Assembly: GCA_022009975.1 (NCBI GenBank)
Contig: CP091733.1
Span: 699,001 to 763,000, forward strand
Reading direction: 5' to 3'
Length of the DNA: 64,000 bases
Source of the DNA: Phocaeicola vulgatus
GTDB lineage: Bacteria > Bacteroidota > Bacteroidia > Bacteroidales > Tannerellaceae
The translations under genes were made by a program, and so were the position numbers. The notes under the pieces were generated by a model that ran no database searches, was not told the DNA's origin, and saw nothing but the letters and a program-made list of their open reading frames with translations. This document shows, piece after piece, positions 37,360 through 51,108 of this stretch (positions are counted from its first letter, which is position 1; the number at the start of each line of letters is the position of its first letter).

Positions 37360-39496
37360 ATGGCTACGCTGGAGAAAATTAGAAGCAAAGCTGGACTGCT
37401 TGTCCTTGTAGTTGGATTGGCATTGTTCGCTTTTATCATTGGAGACTTTTTGAATTCAGGTTCAACCTATTTCAAACAAACACAAGAACGTGTCGCTGAA
37501 GTTGATGGAGAGGCTATCTCAATACGCGACTATCAGGAACGCATCGACGAAATGGTAGAGATGTATAAGATGCAAACTGGACAAACAAGTTTGCCTGATG
37601 AATATATGGCTCAAATTCGCCAAAGTGTGTTTGACACAATGGTCCCAGGACATCGTTTTAGGTGAAGCAACTGAAAAAGTGGGTATGGAAGTAAGTGCTG
37701 ATGAGTTATTTGACATGGTTCAAGGTGAAAATATCTCTCCGCTGATTCAACAGATGCCGACGTTCCAGAATCCTCAAACAGGTGCATTCGACCGTAACGC
37801 TTTGTTGAACTTCTTGAAGGCTATTGATAGCGATGCTATCGCAGCAGCTCCAATTGAACAACAAGAACAATTGATTAAGGCTAAGAATTATTGGATTTTT
37901 TGGGAAAAGAACATCAAACGTCAGCGTTTGGAACAAAAGTATACTACTTTGCTTGCGAAAGCTGTAGGTGCTAACAAATTGGAAGCTAAAGAATCATTTG
38001 ACGAAAATGCAAAAAGTGCTGACATTGTTTATGCAATGCAGGCTTATGCTACAATTCCTGATTCAACCATCCAGGTTAGCAATAGCGACGTTAAGGCTTT
38101 GTATGATCAACGTAAAGACCTCTTCAAACAAAAAGAGACTAAGGTGTTGAAGTATTTGGCAGTTGACATCCGCCCGAGCCAAGATGATTATAATGCTGCA
38201 CAAAAAGAGATTGAAGCAGTGAAAGAAGAATTGGCAAGTACTGACAAGATAGCTGATGTAGTGAATGAAAACTCTGAAATTCCATATATCGATGCTTTCT
38301 TTACAGATAAATCATTCGACCCGGAAATGAAACAGTTTGCAACAACTGCTGAAGTGGGTGCTGTTTATGGCCCTATCTTTGAAAATGACAAATATAGATT
38401 GTTCAAATTAGTGGATAAGACTAACGCTCCGGATTCAGTGAAAGTTAGCCATATTATGTTGGCAGGCAAAAGTGAAGCTGAAACTGCTGCATTGGCAGAC
38501 AGCTTGATGGGTGCAATCAAATCTGGTGCTGATTTCGCTGAATTGGCAAAGAAACATTCTGTAGACCATGCTGCTGAAAATGGTGGTGAATTGGGTTGGT
38601 TTACTGAAGTTACTGCTTTGAGAGGCGTAAATGAAGAGTTCAAGAATGCTATCTTCTCAACTCCTGTTAATCAAGTAGCAGTGGTTAAATCTATGTACGG
38701 GACTCATTTGGTGAAAGTAACTGAGAAAACAGCTAATGTCACTAAATATAAAATGGCTGATGTTGATATGACTGTATCTCCAAGTTCTAAGACTTATAGC
38801 AATATTTACAATGAGCTGAACAGCTTCATTTCTAAGAACCGTGACATCGCTAAGTTGGATACGGCTGCCCAATCAGCAGGTTACAATGTGATTTCCAATG
38901 TGTCTGTTACTCCGGATAACCAATTGATTGGAACTATCAAGAATTCTCGTCCGGTCATCCGTTGGGCATTCCAAAACGATAAAGGTGCAGTTTCTGAAAT
39001 CTTTGAATGTGATGACAAATTTATCATCGCTGCAGTTGAAAAGAGCGTTCCAGCTGGTTATGCTCCATTGGAAATGGTTGCTCCGGCTTTGAAAGCTGAG
39101 CTTGTTGCGAAGAAGAAGGGTGAAAAGATTGCTGCTGATTTGGCTGCAAAGAACCTTTCAAGCATGGAAGCTTATGCTGAGGCTATGGGTTCATCCGTTG
39201 ATTCTGTCAAGTTTGTATCATTCGGTACTCGTCGTATTTCTGGTATCGGAGTTGAACCTAATTTGAATGCTGAAGTATCTTTGGCACAAGTTGGTCAAGT
39301 AAGTGCTCCTGTCCAGGGTAACAATGGCGTTTATGTATTCAAAGTATATGCAGAGAACACGGATGCTAAAACTTTCAACGAAGCTGAAGTAATGCGTTCT
39401 TTGGATGCTAACAATATTTATCGTTTGTCTTACCAAGCTATCCAGACATTGGTAGACAAAGCAGAAATCGAAGATAATAGAATCCGTTTCTATTAA
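37360..39496 (+). CDS. PpiD/SurA-like periplasmic peptidyl-prolyl isomerase (one frameshift)
   Basis: About 712 residues once joined. One N-terminal membrane helix (GLLVLVVGLALFAFIIGDFL), a SurA-N-like helical region, and a parvulin PPIase domain (VKVSHIMLAGKSEAE, FAELAKKHSVDHAAENGG, LGWFTE, KSMYGTHLVKV). It folds outer-membrane and secreted proteins. The frame breaks near 37646: CCC where CC would read FDTMVQDIVLGEATEKVG. A single-span PpiD topology is typical of Bacteroidales. A strong terminator follows. Confidence 0.9.
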
Positions 39497-39519
39497 TAGG
39501 TACAGGTTAATATAAAAGT

Positions 39520-39564
39520 AAGGGGCTGTGTCAAAACGAAATTTTTGATGCAGCCCCTTTTCTA
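39520..39564 (+). terminator. Terminator with GGGGCTGTGTCAA module
   Basis: AAGGGGCTG (39520-39528) pairs with CAGCCCCTT (39551-39559), then T-rich. The left arm continues GTGTCAA, exactly as in the terminator at 46201-46247, so the two belong to one dispersed family. Confidence 0.85.
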
Positions 39565-39813
39565 TGATAAATTTCCTCCGAATAATTGCCCCAAAACAGC
39601 AATTCTTTCATATTTTGTAAGCATTCAACAAATACACATTTTGTTGCTCATTTTACTGCTATCGTTTTGTGCTGTAAACGTAAGACTGCCAAGACGATGA
39701 ATATTTTCATCGTAAGTGTCTTTATCCGTGTTTAATGCTTCGTACCATTGAGGTTTTCTATAAAAAGCATATTTTTTTCGTAAGCGTATCCGCCATATAT
39801 TTTTGCAGAAAAA
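39565..39813. other. Intergenic stretch with no clear gene
   Basis: About 250 bases between the terminator and the protease promoter. Short minus-strand peptides such as MLTKYERIAVLGQLFGG and FTAQNDSSKMSNKM are interrupted by stops; they might be decayed transposase-like sequence, but I cannot support that beyond suspicion. A GATGAATATTTTCATC palindrome lies near 39695-39710. Confidence 0.3.
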
Positions 39814-39843
39814 TTGTTAGTTTGCGAAAAAAAGATATATTTG
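39814..39843 (+). promoter_or_regulatory. Promoter of the C10 protease gene
   Basis: TTG at 39814-39816 and TATATTTG at 39836-39843 are 19 bases apart, a good -33/-7 pair. The transcript would have a leader of about 120 bases before ATG 39970. Confidence 0.7.
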
Positions 39844-39969
39844 TAGTCGCATGTATTTATCCATGGAATGGTGTTGAAATTCGATGTTAACGAGTACAGC
39901 TTCGCATTATTTTTTATAAACCATAAAAAGACACAGGGTTGAATGCCAATCCTGGATGGAGGAAATTTT

Positions 39970-42581
39970 ATGAAAAAGCAATTTCTATTCTTATTGCTTT
40001 TCTGCCTGTCAATCTCCGAGACTTGGGCGGAAAGGATTGATGTAGCCACTGCCAGAAAGGTTGCAGGAAATGTTGCACGACAAGAAAGTGTAACTGGATT
40101 ACGATCTACCGATGATTTACAGTTGGTCTATGCGGCACGACCGGGTCAATCCGGTTCTTCTTTGCGTAGTGGAACGTTGGAAGGAACCGCTGATTATTTC
40201 GTTTAATTTCCCGGCTAATAAAGGTTTTGCTATTGTGTCGGGAGATGACCGTGCATATCCTGTATTGGGCTATTCCGATGAAGGTCTATTCGACCCGGAC
40301 AATTTGCCGGATAACTTGCGTGGAATGTTAGCTTATTACCAAAAACAGATTTCTTGGGCAGAAGGGAATGGAATAGATGCCACTCCTGCTATTGCTGCTG
40401 AATGGGAACGTTATCTAAATGGGACAACATTGCGTACCTCTTCGAAAGAAGTTTTGTTGAAAACAGCCAAATGGGGGCAGGGTGAGCCATTTAACTTATA
40501 CACTCCTTTGGAGAAAGGAGAGCATACACTGACCGGCTGCGTGGCGACTGCGTCAGCGATATTAATGCATTATCATCAATATTCTGCAGATGCTGAAGTG
40601 TTGCAAAAAAAAGGAGTCTCGGAATATATGGGACAAAAAGTCACTTATGCTCCTTATCAATGGGACAAGATGCTTTTGGAGTATAATGATGGTCAATATA
40701 CCCAAGAAGAGGGAGAAGCAGTGGCCGCTTTGATGTGGAACATTGGTGCTAATATTAAGATGCAGTACTCTCTTACGGCAAGTAGTGCGTTTACATGGGA
40801 GTCAATTGTCACACTTAGGAATCTCTTTGGTTATAGCAAGGCGGCTCGTTATCTTTTCAAATCTGATTTTACTTGGAAAGAGTGGAAGGCAATGGTGCGG
40901 AAAGAACTGGATGAAAATAGACCTATTGTGTATGAAGGTTATGATTCGCAAAGTGGTCATGCTTTTGTGTGTGATGGTTATAGAGAAGGAGAGGCATTCC
41001 ATATCAATTGGGGTTGGAGTGGTTATTCTGATGGTTATTTCTTGCTTACCGCTCTTGATGCAGAAGGTACAGGTGAGCCATTCGCCAATAACTGCATGGG
41101 AATAGGAATACAGAAGCCGCTTGCGGATGATAAAGCGGTTTGTGAGTTGAGGTATGATAGACTATTTATGAATGGGAAACCTACTTGTGACGATTCTTTT
41201 TTGATAGAAATTACTATGGTTAACATCGGAAGTACCACTTTTAAAGGAGAATTTGGTATTGCGGTGATTGGAACGGATGGGAAAATAAAAAAGCAAATAC
41301 AGAGCGAACGTTTAGAAACGTCGCTTGACGAAATTCAATATGAGAAATGGAAGGTACATTGCTACTTGTCACAAGATTTATCCGATGGGGAAGTGATAAA
41401 GCCTGTTTATAACGTTGATGGGGAATGGCGGATTATGGAAGGGTCATCTGAAGCGGCTCTTTATATTGATAAATGGCGTGAAGTATCCGGGCGAGGATGA
41501 TTCAAATGAACCGGATAAGAATCCGTTAAATATATATATACATATGAATACTTTTGGAAATACATATTTACCGGTTTCTGGTTTGGATAACGGAATACGT
41601 CATGAAAAGTGTACCCAATTTATCGGTTATCATATAACAAATCTCACGGACACGATTGTGTTTCGTTACACCTTGCAAGATTATGAAGCGTGGAAGGGAC
41701 AATTGGATATTTACACGGGTGAAGATGGGAAGTCCCTTTCTGCTGAAAATCAAGGAAAGAAAGTTGAATTAGACGAGTCGGATTCTTTTGAAATATCCGT
41801 AAGTCCTAAGCAATTAGGTAAAGGCGGTTACTTTTGGAACTTTTTAAAAGTCTTATCTGCAAAAAGCGGGGAACTGACGTATGATATACAAGTGTTTGAT
41901 TTTTCGGATAAGGAGAATCTGCTTTTTGAACAAAAATGGAATAAAATGAAATTTATGAATCACCTTCCTGTAGCATTTGATAGGGATTCAATCCGGGGAT
42001 CGATCGGTCAGGAAATTCCATTTACCGTCCAGATGACAGATATTGATCCTATTATTATGGGGAAACCTTTAAAAGTGGGAGTTGGCATAAAATTCACAAA
42101 AAAGAAAGGAGGTCAGATTCAGTTGTTTGATGCCGAGAAAAAAGAAATTCCTTTGTCTTATGAGGCAGGAGAATTATTAGAATGGGATTCGGCTCCGGTA
42201 GGAAACGTTGTGGAAGATATGTCATGTACATTCTATATCAAAAGCGATGTTGAATTTTTGGAATCTTCAGCTCCACATTTGTGTTTAGAATTGCAAGCAG
42301 AAGGATACGTTATTCCTATAACATATAAACTTGCGTCCCTCGTGGTGGATTCTAAGAGCCCGACAGCAAACGAGTTGGTAACAAAAGAATCGGTGCGTGT
42401 ATGGACAATGGGCAATCGTTTGTTTATCTTTACACCGAAGGCTGAAGAAGCATTCATCTTCACTTATGACGGACGTCTCTACAAGAGCTTCTTTTTGTCC
42501 GCAGGAGAAAATGTGGAAAATCTGCCTCAAGGCAAATACATCGTGCGTGTAGGAGAGCAAACTTATAAGTTGAAAAATTAG
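39970..42581 (+). CDS. Secreted C10 (streptopain-type) cysteine protease with T9SS-like C-terminal domain (two frameshifts)
   Basis: About 870 residues. I choose ATG 39970 (MKKQFLFLLLFCLSISETWA, signal peptide) over an upstream ATG at 39943. Pro-domain with GFAIVSGDDRAYPVLGYS; catalytic Cys (40538-40540) in LTGCVATASAILMHYH; catalytic His in SGHAFVCDGY; INWGWSGYSDGYFLL. Relatives are PrtT, interpain and SpeB. The C-terminus (about 75 residues: RLFIFTPKAEEAFIFTYDG, LPQGKYIVRVGEQTYKLKN) resembles type A T9SS sorting domains. Breaks: near 40203 (two T missing; ADYFVFNFPANKG) and 41487 (TA missing; VYPGEDDSNEPD). The protein is probably exported and attached to or released from the cell surface. 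Confidence 0.85.
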
Positions 42582-42598
42582 TGTGAGAACATCGAAAA

Positions 42599-42700
42599 AA
42601 ACATACCGTTGTTTTGAAAAAAACGTCACGAGGAATTTTCAAAAACGTCCAATGTTTTTTCAAAAACGTCCAATGTTTTTTTCAAAACAACGGTATGTTT
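42599..42700. repeat. Inverted-repeat-bounded array of A-core-T units (element 2)
   Basis: AAACATACCGTTGTTTTGA (42599-42617) and TCAAAACAACGGTATGTTT (42682-42700) are exact reverse complements, and identical to the outer arm at 2305. Inside are two clean units of the form TC A5 CGTCCAATG T6-7 plus a diverged third (CGTCACGAGGAATTTTC). The core is the reverse complement of that in element 1, so the inner part is inverted between the two loci. It lies between the convergent C10 protease and mutY genes. Confidence 0.85.
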
Positions 42701-42804
42701 TTTAAGCCATCCTTGATGGGATTGAAAAATATTAATAATGAGATGGTTATGAGTTGGCAAGTGTAGGTGGCTGAGATCGGATTCTCAAATCAAAGCAGCC
42801 GTTA

Positions 42805-42820
42805 GCAATTCTGACACACC
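42805..42820. repeat. GCAATTCTGACACACC module shared with the 2.5 kb region
   Basis: This 16-base string matches the right end of the inverted repeat at 2501-2573 (AATTCTGACACACC) and, in reverse complement, its left arm (GTCAGAATTGC). It lies just before the mutY end. Confidence 0.5.
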
Positions 42821-42835
42821 TTAAAGGGAAGTGTA

Positions 42836-44046
42836 TTAAAACAACTGTTTCGATACAGCTCCTGCATCTCTTGAAACATTTTCCAGAAACTTTTCGGTCA
42901 AGCGGGAGAAGGCGTAGTTGTCCAAATCCTCTTCTTTAATCATGAGAAACGAACCGGGGAGGTTTCCTGGCTTTTGGAGGTAGATTTGGTAGAAGGAAGC
43001 ATGGATGGTTTGATGGGATAACACATGCTTTATCTCCGGGAAGCCTTTTATTGTCAAATCGTTTTGACCTTTTCCCAACCATTGTTGCAGCTCTTCGTGG
43101 GCTAACAATTTCTCTATTCCGGTTGCTTCTTCCGTTTCTATCAAAGGGAACTCATACAATCCTTTCCAGATGTCCTTCCCGCTACGTTTATGAATCCATG
43201 TGCGGCCTTTGAACAGTATTTGAAAATAGTTTAAATAACGTTCAACCGTTTTGGTTTTTTTCTGTTTGACAGGATAGTCTTGTACATTATTATGTTGGAA
43301 AGCCAAGCAGAAGCCGGACAATGGACAGCCGGGACAATCCGGATTCTGAGGAATACATTGCAAGGCTCCCAATTCCATAATGGCTTGATTGTATAACCAG
43401 GCTGGCGGAGATAAAGGATTTCCTGTGCCAACTCTTTAAAGATTTTCTTTCCCGGGGTCGAATCAATGGGTTCGGAAATGGCGAATAGGCGGGAAAGAAC
43501 CCTGTAAACGTTTCCATCTACCACTGCGTAAGGTTGATTCCATGCAAAAGAAACGATGGCGGCAGCTGTGTAGTCGCCGATGCCTTTAAGCCCACGTACA
43601 TCTTTATATCCAGAAGGGAAAATACTACCAAACCGGTCGCAGATCACCTTGGCAGCCTCATGCAAATTCCTTGCGCGGCTGTAGTATCCCAATCCTTGCC
43701 AATATTTCAACACTTCATCTTCTGGAGCATTTGCCAACTCTTTGACATTCGGGAACCTGGAAATGAAGCGGTTGAAGTAATCCAGGCCTTGCGCCACCCT
43801 CGTTTGTTGTAATATAATTTCTGAAATCCAGATAATATAAGGGTCGTTGGTCTCTCTCCATGGTAAGCATCTCCGGCTCATATTGTACCATTTAAAGAGT
43901 CTATCATAAAAATCCGTTTGAAGAAATCCGTTTGGCATATCTTTCGTAATAATGATTGTAACTGGTTGATTACTGCAAACATACACATATAATTCGGAAT
44001 ACGGGAAACTATTTTTAAAAAAATAGCTAATGATTTCCTTTCGCAC
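42836..44046 (-). CDS. mutY: MutY, A/G-specific adenine glycosylase (one frameshift)
   Basis: About 400 residues once joined; a start at MPNGFLQTDFYDRLFKWYN (near 43938) fits the family better than the upstream ATG at 44046. LPWRETNDPYIIWISEIILQQTRV, the HhH motif LKGIGDYTAAAIVSFAW with VDGNVYRVLSR, and the iron-sulfur cysteines in CIPQNPDCPGCPLSGFC identify MutY. The C-terminus has the NUDT1-like 8-oxoG-recognising domain. The frame breaks near 43414: one more T on the sense strand restores LLSPPAWLYNQAIMELGALQ. It removes adenine opposite 8-oxoguanine. Confidence 0.92.
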
Positions 44047-44061
44047 CTCGATAAAAAGCTA

Positions 44062-44069
44062 TATATTTG
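44062..44069 (+). promoter_or_regulatory. -7 box TATATTTG before the HU gene
   Basis: TATATTTG fits the consensus and lies 48 bases before the HU start, in the divergent gap with mutY. No clear -33 element. Confidence 0.5.
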
Positions 44070-44117
44070 CATTCCAAAAAATTATAGGACTAAATCAATA
44101 ATAAAAAATAATTAGAC

Positions 44118-44390
44118 ATGACTAAAGCAGATATCGTGAATGAGATTTCAAAAAGCACTGGTATAGACAAACAAACAGTACTAGCGAGCGTTGAATCTTT
44201 TATGAACATTGTTAAAAGCTCATTAGCTGAAAACGAGAATGTGTATTTGAGAGGTTTCGGTAGTTTCATCGTGAAGAAAAGAGCACAAAAGACTGCCCGC
44301 AATATCTCAAAGAATACAACTATTATTATTCCTGAGCACAACATTCCTTCATTTAAGCCAGCAAAGACTTTCTTGAATGAAGTTAAATAA
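44118..44390 (+). CDS. HU-family DNA-binding protein
   Basis: 90 residues, intact. The typical HU pattern is present: MTKADIVNEISKSTGIDKQTV, the RGFGSFIVKKRAQKTARN arm region, and FKPAKTFLNEVK at the end. HU bends and compacts DNA. The 11-bp-phased repeats between convergent genes in this window could be relevant targets, but that is speculation. It is followed by the COX24-like gene. Confidence 0.95.
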   Translation: MTKADIVNEISKSTGIDKQTVLASVESFMNIVKSSLAENENVYLRGFGSFIVKKRAQKTARNISKNTTIIIPEHNIPSFKPAKTFLNEVK

Positions 44391-44426
44391 TTATCTTTAA
44401 CGTTTAATCTTTTAAAATTTAAAGCG

Positions 44427-44516
44427 ATGCCTAGCGGAAAGAAAAGAAAAAGACATAAAATGTCTACGCACAAACGTAAAAAAAGACTGAAGAAGAATAG
44501 ACATAAGAAGAAGTAA
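44427..44516 (+). CDS. AURKAIP1/COX24-like small ribosomal protein, 29 residues
   Basis: ATG 44427 to TAA 44514-44516 reads MPSGKKRKRHKMSTHKRKKR, then LKKNRHKKK. The MPSGKKRKRHKM start and the extreme lysine/arginine/histidine content match the COX24/AURKAIP1 (mS38-like) proteins of Bacteroidetes ribosomes. It lies 36 bases after HU and is followed by a terminator. It is small enough to be missed by standard gene calling. Confidence 0.88.
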   Translation: MPSGKKRKRHKMSTHKRKKRLKKNRHKKK

Positions 44517-44540
44517 GTCTATTTTTAGGTCTTAAAGGGG

Positions 44541-44590
44541 AAAGAACAAGCTCGAAAATAAATTTCAAGCTTGTTCTTTGCTTTGTTTTA
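44541..44590 (+). terminator. Strong terminator after HU/COX24-like genes
   Basis: AAAGAACAAGCT (44541-44552) and AGCTTGTTCTTT (44568-44579) are perfect reverse complements with a 15-base loop, followed by GCTTTGTTTTA. Confidence 0.88.
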
Positions 44591-44628
44591 TAACAAAATC
44601 AATTTAATACATTCTAAAAACACCAGAC

Positions 44629-46199
44629 GTGATAAGTGATATAGTAGTTGATGTTCAATCAAAAGAAATGACTATTGCCGTTTTGGAAGACAAGAACCTC
44701 GTTGAGCTTCAGAAAGAAGCACTCAATGTGGAGTTCGCTGTCGGTGATATTTATTTGGGTAAAGTGAAGAAATTGATGCCTGGTTTGAACGCTGCTTTCA
44801 TTGACGTGGGGTACAAAAAGGATGCATTTCTTCACTATCAAGATATAGGGGCTAATTTTAATTCCCAGCAAAAATATATAAAGCAGGCTTTGACCGACTT
44901 CAAGAAGCTCCCGACCATGCAGAAAGCTTCTATTTACCCGGAAACGGATAAGAATGGCAGCATTGGAGATGTGATAAAAGTCGGACAAGAAGTCTTAGTC
45001 CAAATAGCTAAAGAGCCTATATCTACTAAAGGACCGCGTTTAACTTCAGAATTGTCATTTGCCGGAAGATACATCGTCTTGATTCCTTTCGGGGATAAAG
45101 TATCTGTTTCATCAAATCAAGACGGCTGAAGAACGTGCCCGTTTACGCCAGTTGCTCACCAGCATCAAACCGAAAAATTTCACTGTTATTGTCCGTACAT
45201 CGGCTGAAGGAAGGAGAGTGGCGGAACTGGATCACGAATTGAAGACATTAGTGAAACGTTGGGAAGATACGGTTGCGAAACTGCCGAATGCCTCTCTGCC
45301 CTCTTTGGTTTATGAAGAGACGAGCAGGGCCGTTGCTTTGTTGCGCGACATATATAATCCTTCGTTTGAACACATTTATGTAAATGACAAAGAGGTTTGC
45401 AATAGCATCAAGGATTATGTAAGCTTGATTGCTCCTGAAAACGAGAAAATAGTTGAGTTGTATACGGGAGCATTGCCTATCTTTGATAATTTTGCGATTA
45501 CTAAGCAGATTAAATCTTTATTTGGACGCACGGTCACTTATAAAAGCGGAGCCTATTTGGTAATAGATCACACAGAAGCAATGCATGTGATTGATGTCAA
45601 CAGCGGTAACAGAGCTAAAGGAAGCGACGACCAGGAGCAAACGGCCATAGAAGTCAACTTGGCTGCTGCGGATGAGATTGCCCGCCAGCTTCGTTTGCGT
45701 GATATGGGAGGAATTATCGTGATTGACTTTATAGATATCCATGACGCTGCTAATAAGCAAATTGTTTGAACACATGACAAAAGCCATGGCGAATGACCGC
45801 GCCAAGCATAATATTTTGCCCCTAAGTAAGTTTTGCCTGATGCAGATAACTCGCCAACGTGTCCGTCCGGCGATGGATGTGGATACGACTGAAACATGCC
45901 CGGCTTGTTTTGGGACGGGAGTTGTCAAATCCTCTATCTTGTTCACGGATAGTTTGGAAGGAAAAGTGGATTGCTTAGTGAACAGACACCATGTGAAGAA
46001 ATTTACTCTACATGTACATCCCTATGTGGCGGCCTATTTAAACAAAGGTCTTTTCTCTTTGAGCTGGCAATGGAAAATGAAATATTCGCACGGCTTAAAG
46101 ATTGTTCCAAATCAAAGTTTGGCATTCTTGGAATATCGGTTCTATGATGAGGACAAGAATGAAGTGGATATGAAAGAGGAACAAGAAATTAAAGGATAA
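44629..46199 (+). CDS. rng: Ribonuclease G/E family (two frameshifts)
   Basis: About 524 residues once joined, GTG start (ISDIVVDVQSKEMTIAVLED). An S1-like RNA-binding domain (VGDIYLGKVKKLMPGLNAAF, DVGYKKDAFLHY) is followed by the RNase G catalytic part: VIDVNSGNRAKG, GGIIVIDFIDI and the zinc-link motif TCPACFGTGVV. It processes rRNA and degrades mRNA. Breaks near 45116 (AAA for AAAAA; VSSKIKTAEERARL) and near 45763 (AAA for AAAAA; NKQKLFEHMTKAM). Confidence 0.93.
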
Positions 46200-46200
46200 T

Positions 46201-46247
46201 ATAGAAAGGGGCTGTGTCAAGGTTGTTTTGAAGCAGCCCTTTTCTAT
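46201..46247. terminator. Bidirectional terminator with GGGGCTGTGTCAA module
   Basis: ATAGAAAGGGGCTG at the left pairs with CAGCCCTTTTCTAT at the right. The same GGGGCTGTGTCAA stretch is in the terminator at 39520. It serves rng (plus) and the sulfatase-family gene (minus). Confidence 0.85.
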
Positions 46248-46249
46248 AT

Positions 46250-49702
<3,453 letters not shown>

Positions 49703-49734
49703 TTAAAGATATTGATAGCTTTTGTTGGTGGGTA

Positions 49735-49742
49735 CAAAGGTA
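49735..49742 (-). promoter_or_regulatory. -7 box (TACCTTTG on minus) before the ABC-F gene
   Basis: CAAAGGTA on the plus strand is TACCTTTG on the minus strand, about 40 bases before the start codon at 49696. It abuts the T tract of the upstream operon's terminator. Confidence 0.55.
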
Positions 49743-49797
49743 CAAAAAAAGTTTGTGAGTTGATAGGATTGTATATATCTATCAACTCACAAACTTT
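49743..49797 (-). terminator. Long-stem terminator of the GH110 operon
   Basis: On the minus strand AAAGTTTGTGAGTTGATAG (plus 49797-49779) is followed by its exact reverse complement (plus 49766-49748), a 19-bp perfect stem with a 12-base loop, and then seven T. It lies 15 bases after the MFS stop. Confidence 0.9.
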
Positions 49798-49811
49798 CTG
49801 AAATGAGGAGT

Positions 49812-51092
49812 TTATTTCTTTTCGTCCGAATAAGTGAACGGTAAGAACTTGACCAATATTAAAACAGGAATGGCTGCTAACAGGGCGACGATGAAGAAAG
49901 TGCGGTATCCCAACCAGTCGCTTAAGATACCACTCATCATGCCTGGTATCATGACGCCTAAGTTCATAATTCCGGAAGCGAAAGCGTAATGTGCCATCTG
50001 GTGCTTGCCGGGAGCTACTTGTTGCATCATGAATAAAGTCAATCCCACGAAACCAAATCCGTAACCGAAATATTCGAATGTGATAGCTCCGCCGATTAAC
50101 CATGCGCTGTCCGGCTGGTAAATAGCCAACAAAGGATAGACGGCAAACGGAAAGTTGAAGACGCAGCAGAGCGTAAAGAGTGTCTTTTTCAATCCACGGC
50201 TTGAAATGAAATATCCAGCCAAGAATGAACCTAAGACGAACGCTGCAGCTCCGAACGAACCGTAATAAAGACCGATTTGCTGTTCTGTTAATCCCAAACC
50301 TCCATTTTCAATGCCTGACTTCATAAACAATGGGACAATCTTTATCACCATTCCTTCTGCAAAACGGTAGAGGATGATGAAGCAGATATAGAGCAGGATG
50401 TACTTCTTCTGGAAGAATGTGACAATCACATCTTTCAAGGCAATCCATGTGTCGTGGGCGGATATGACTTGGTTGGAGGCTGCTTCTTTATCGCTTGGAA
50501 GCATCTTCCAGTGATAAACTCCTAACAGCAGCATGATGGCTCCACAGCATCCCATGATAATCATCCATGCGTTGACGATTCCAACCCGTTCAATCAAGTA
50601 TCCTGCCAAATAAACTAATCCTCCTGTAGCTGCTAACTTGGCAACATTGTAGAAGGCTCCTTGCCAACCTATGTATTTGGCTTGGTCTTCTTTGCTCAGT
50701 ACCGCCATGTAAACTCCGTCAGTCGCCACATCATGCGTTGCTCCACTGAAAGCAATGACTGCCAACAAGGCGATGGAGATGGCAAAGAAGTGGGGGAGTT
50801 GCAAGGACAAAGCCACCAATCCGAAGAATATACCCGAACAGAATTGCGTTAAGACAACAAAATATTTCTTTGTCTTGAACATTTCGAGGAATGGACTCCA
50901 TAATGGTTTGATTGTCCAAGGAAACATGATGATAGATGTCCAAAAGGCAATTTGGGCATCACTGATGCCCAAACCTTTAAACATCAAAGCGGTCACCATA
51001 TTCAATACCACGAATGGCATTCCCATAGCAAAATACACAGTAGGCACCCATGCTACGGGAGATATAGTACGTTTAATCTTATCGATGCTCAT
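49812..51092 (-). CDS. MFS transporter (AmpG/PAT-like), sugar importer by context
   Basis: 426 residues, intact, about 12 membrane helices. VPTVYFAMGMPFVVLNMVTALMF starts a protein with MFPWTIKPLWSPFLEMFKTKK, a motif of the AmpG/acetyl-CoA transporter (PAT) branch of MFS, and THDVATDGVYMA. AmpG moves muropeptides inward. Here it lies 16 bases after a hexosamine/galactose-type kinase and behind a GH110 galactosidase, so uptake of the released sugar or oligosaccharide is the better guess. Substrate not determined. Confidence 0.8.
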   Translation of the reverse strand: MSIDKIKRTISPVAWVPTVYFAMGMPFVVLNMVTALMFKGLGISDAQIAFWTSIIMFPWTIKPLWSPFLEMFKTKKYFVVLTQFCSGIFFGLVALSLQLPHFFAISIALLAVIAFSGATHDVATDGVYMAVLSKEDQAKYIGWQGAFYNVAKLAATGGLVYLAGYLIERVGIVNAWMIIMGCCGAIMLLLGVYHWKMLPSDKEAASNQVISAHDTWIALKDVIVTFFQKKYILLYICFIILYRFAEGMVIKIVPLFMKSGIENGGLGLTEQQIGLYYGSFGAAAFVLGSFLAGYFISSRGLKKTLFTLCCVFNFPFAVYPLLAIYQPDSAWLIGGAITFEYFGYGFGFVGLTLFMMQQVAPGKHQMAHYAFASGIMNLGVMIPGMMSGILSDWLGYRTFFIVALLAAIPVLILVKFLPFTYSDEKK

Positions 51093-51108
51093 TTGTCGTG
51101 CTTGCTGC

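Noticed and set aside
39565..39813. Decayed insertion sequence
   Set aside because: Short transposase-like peptides were suspected but cannot be matched to any IS family, and no terminal repeats or target duplications are visible.
10818..41500. Frameshifts in surface-protein genes considered as phase variation
   Set aside because: The runs are only three to six bases, and equal breaks occur in aroB, rng, mutY and coaX, where switching makes no sense.
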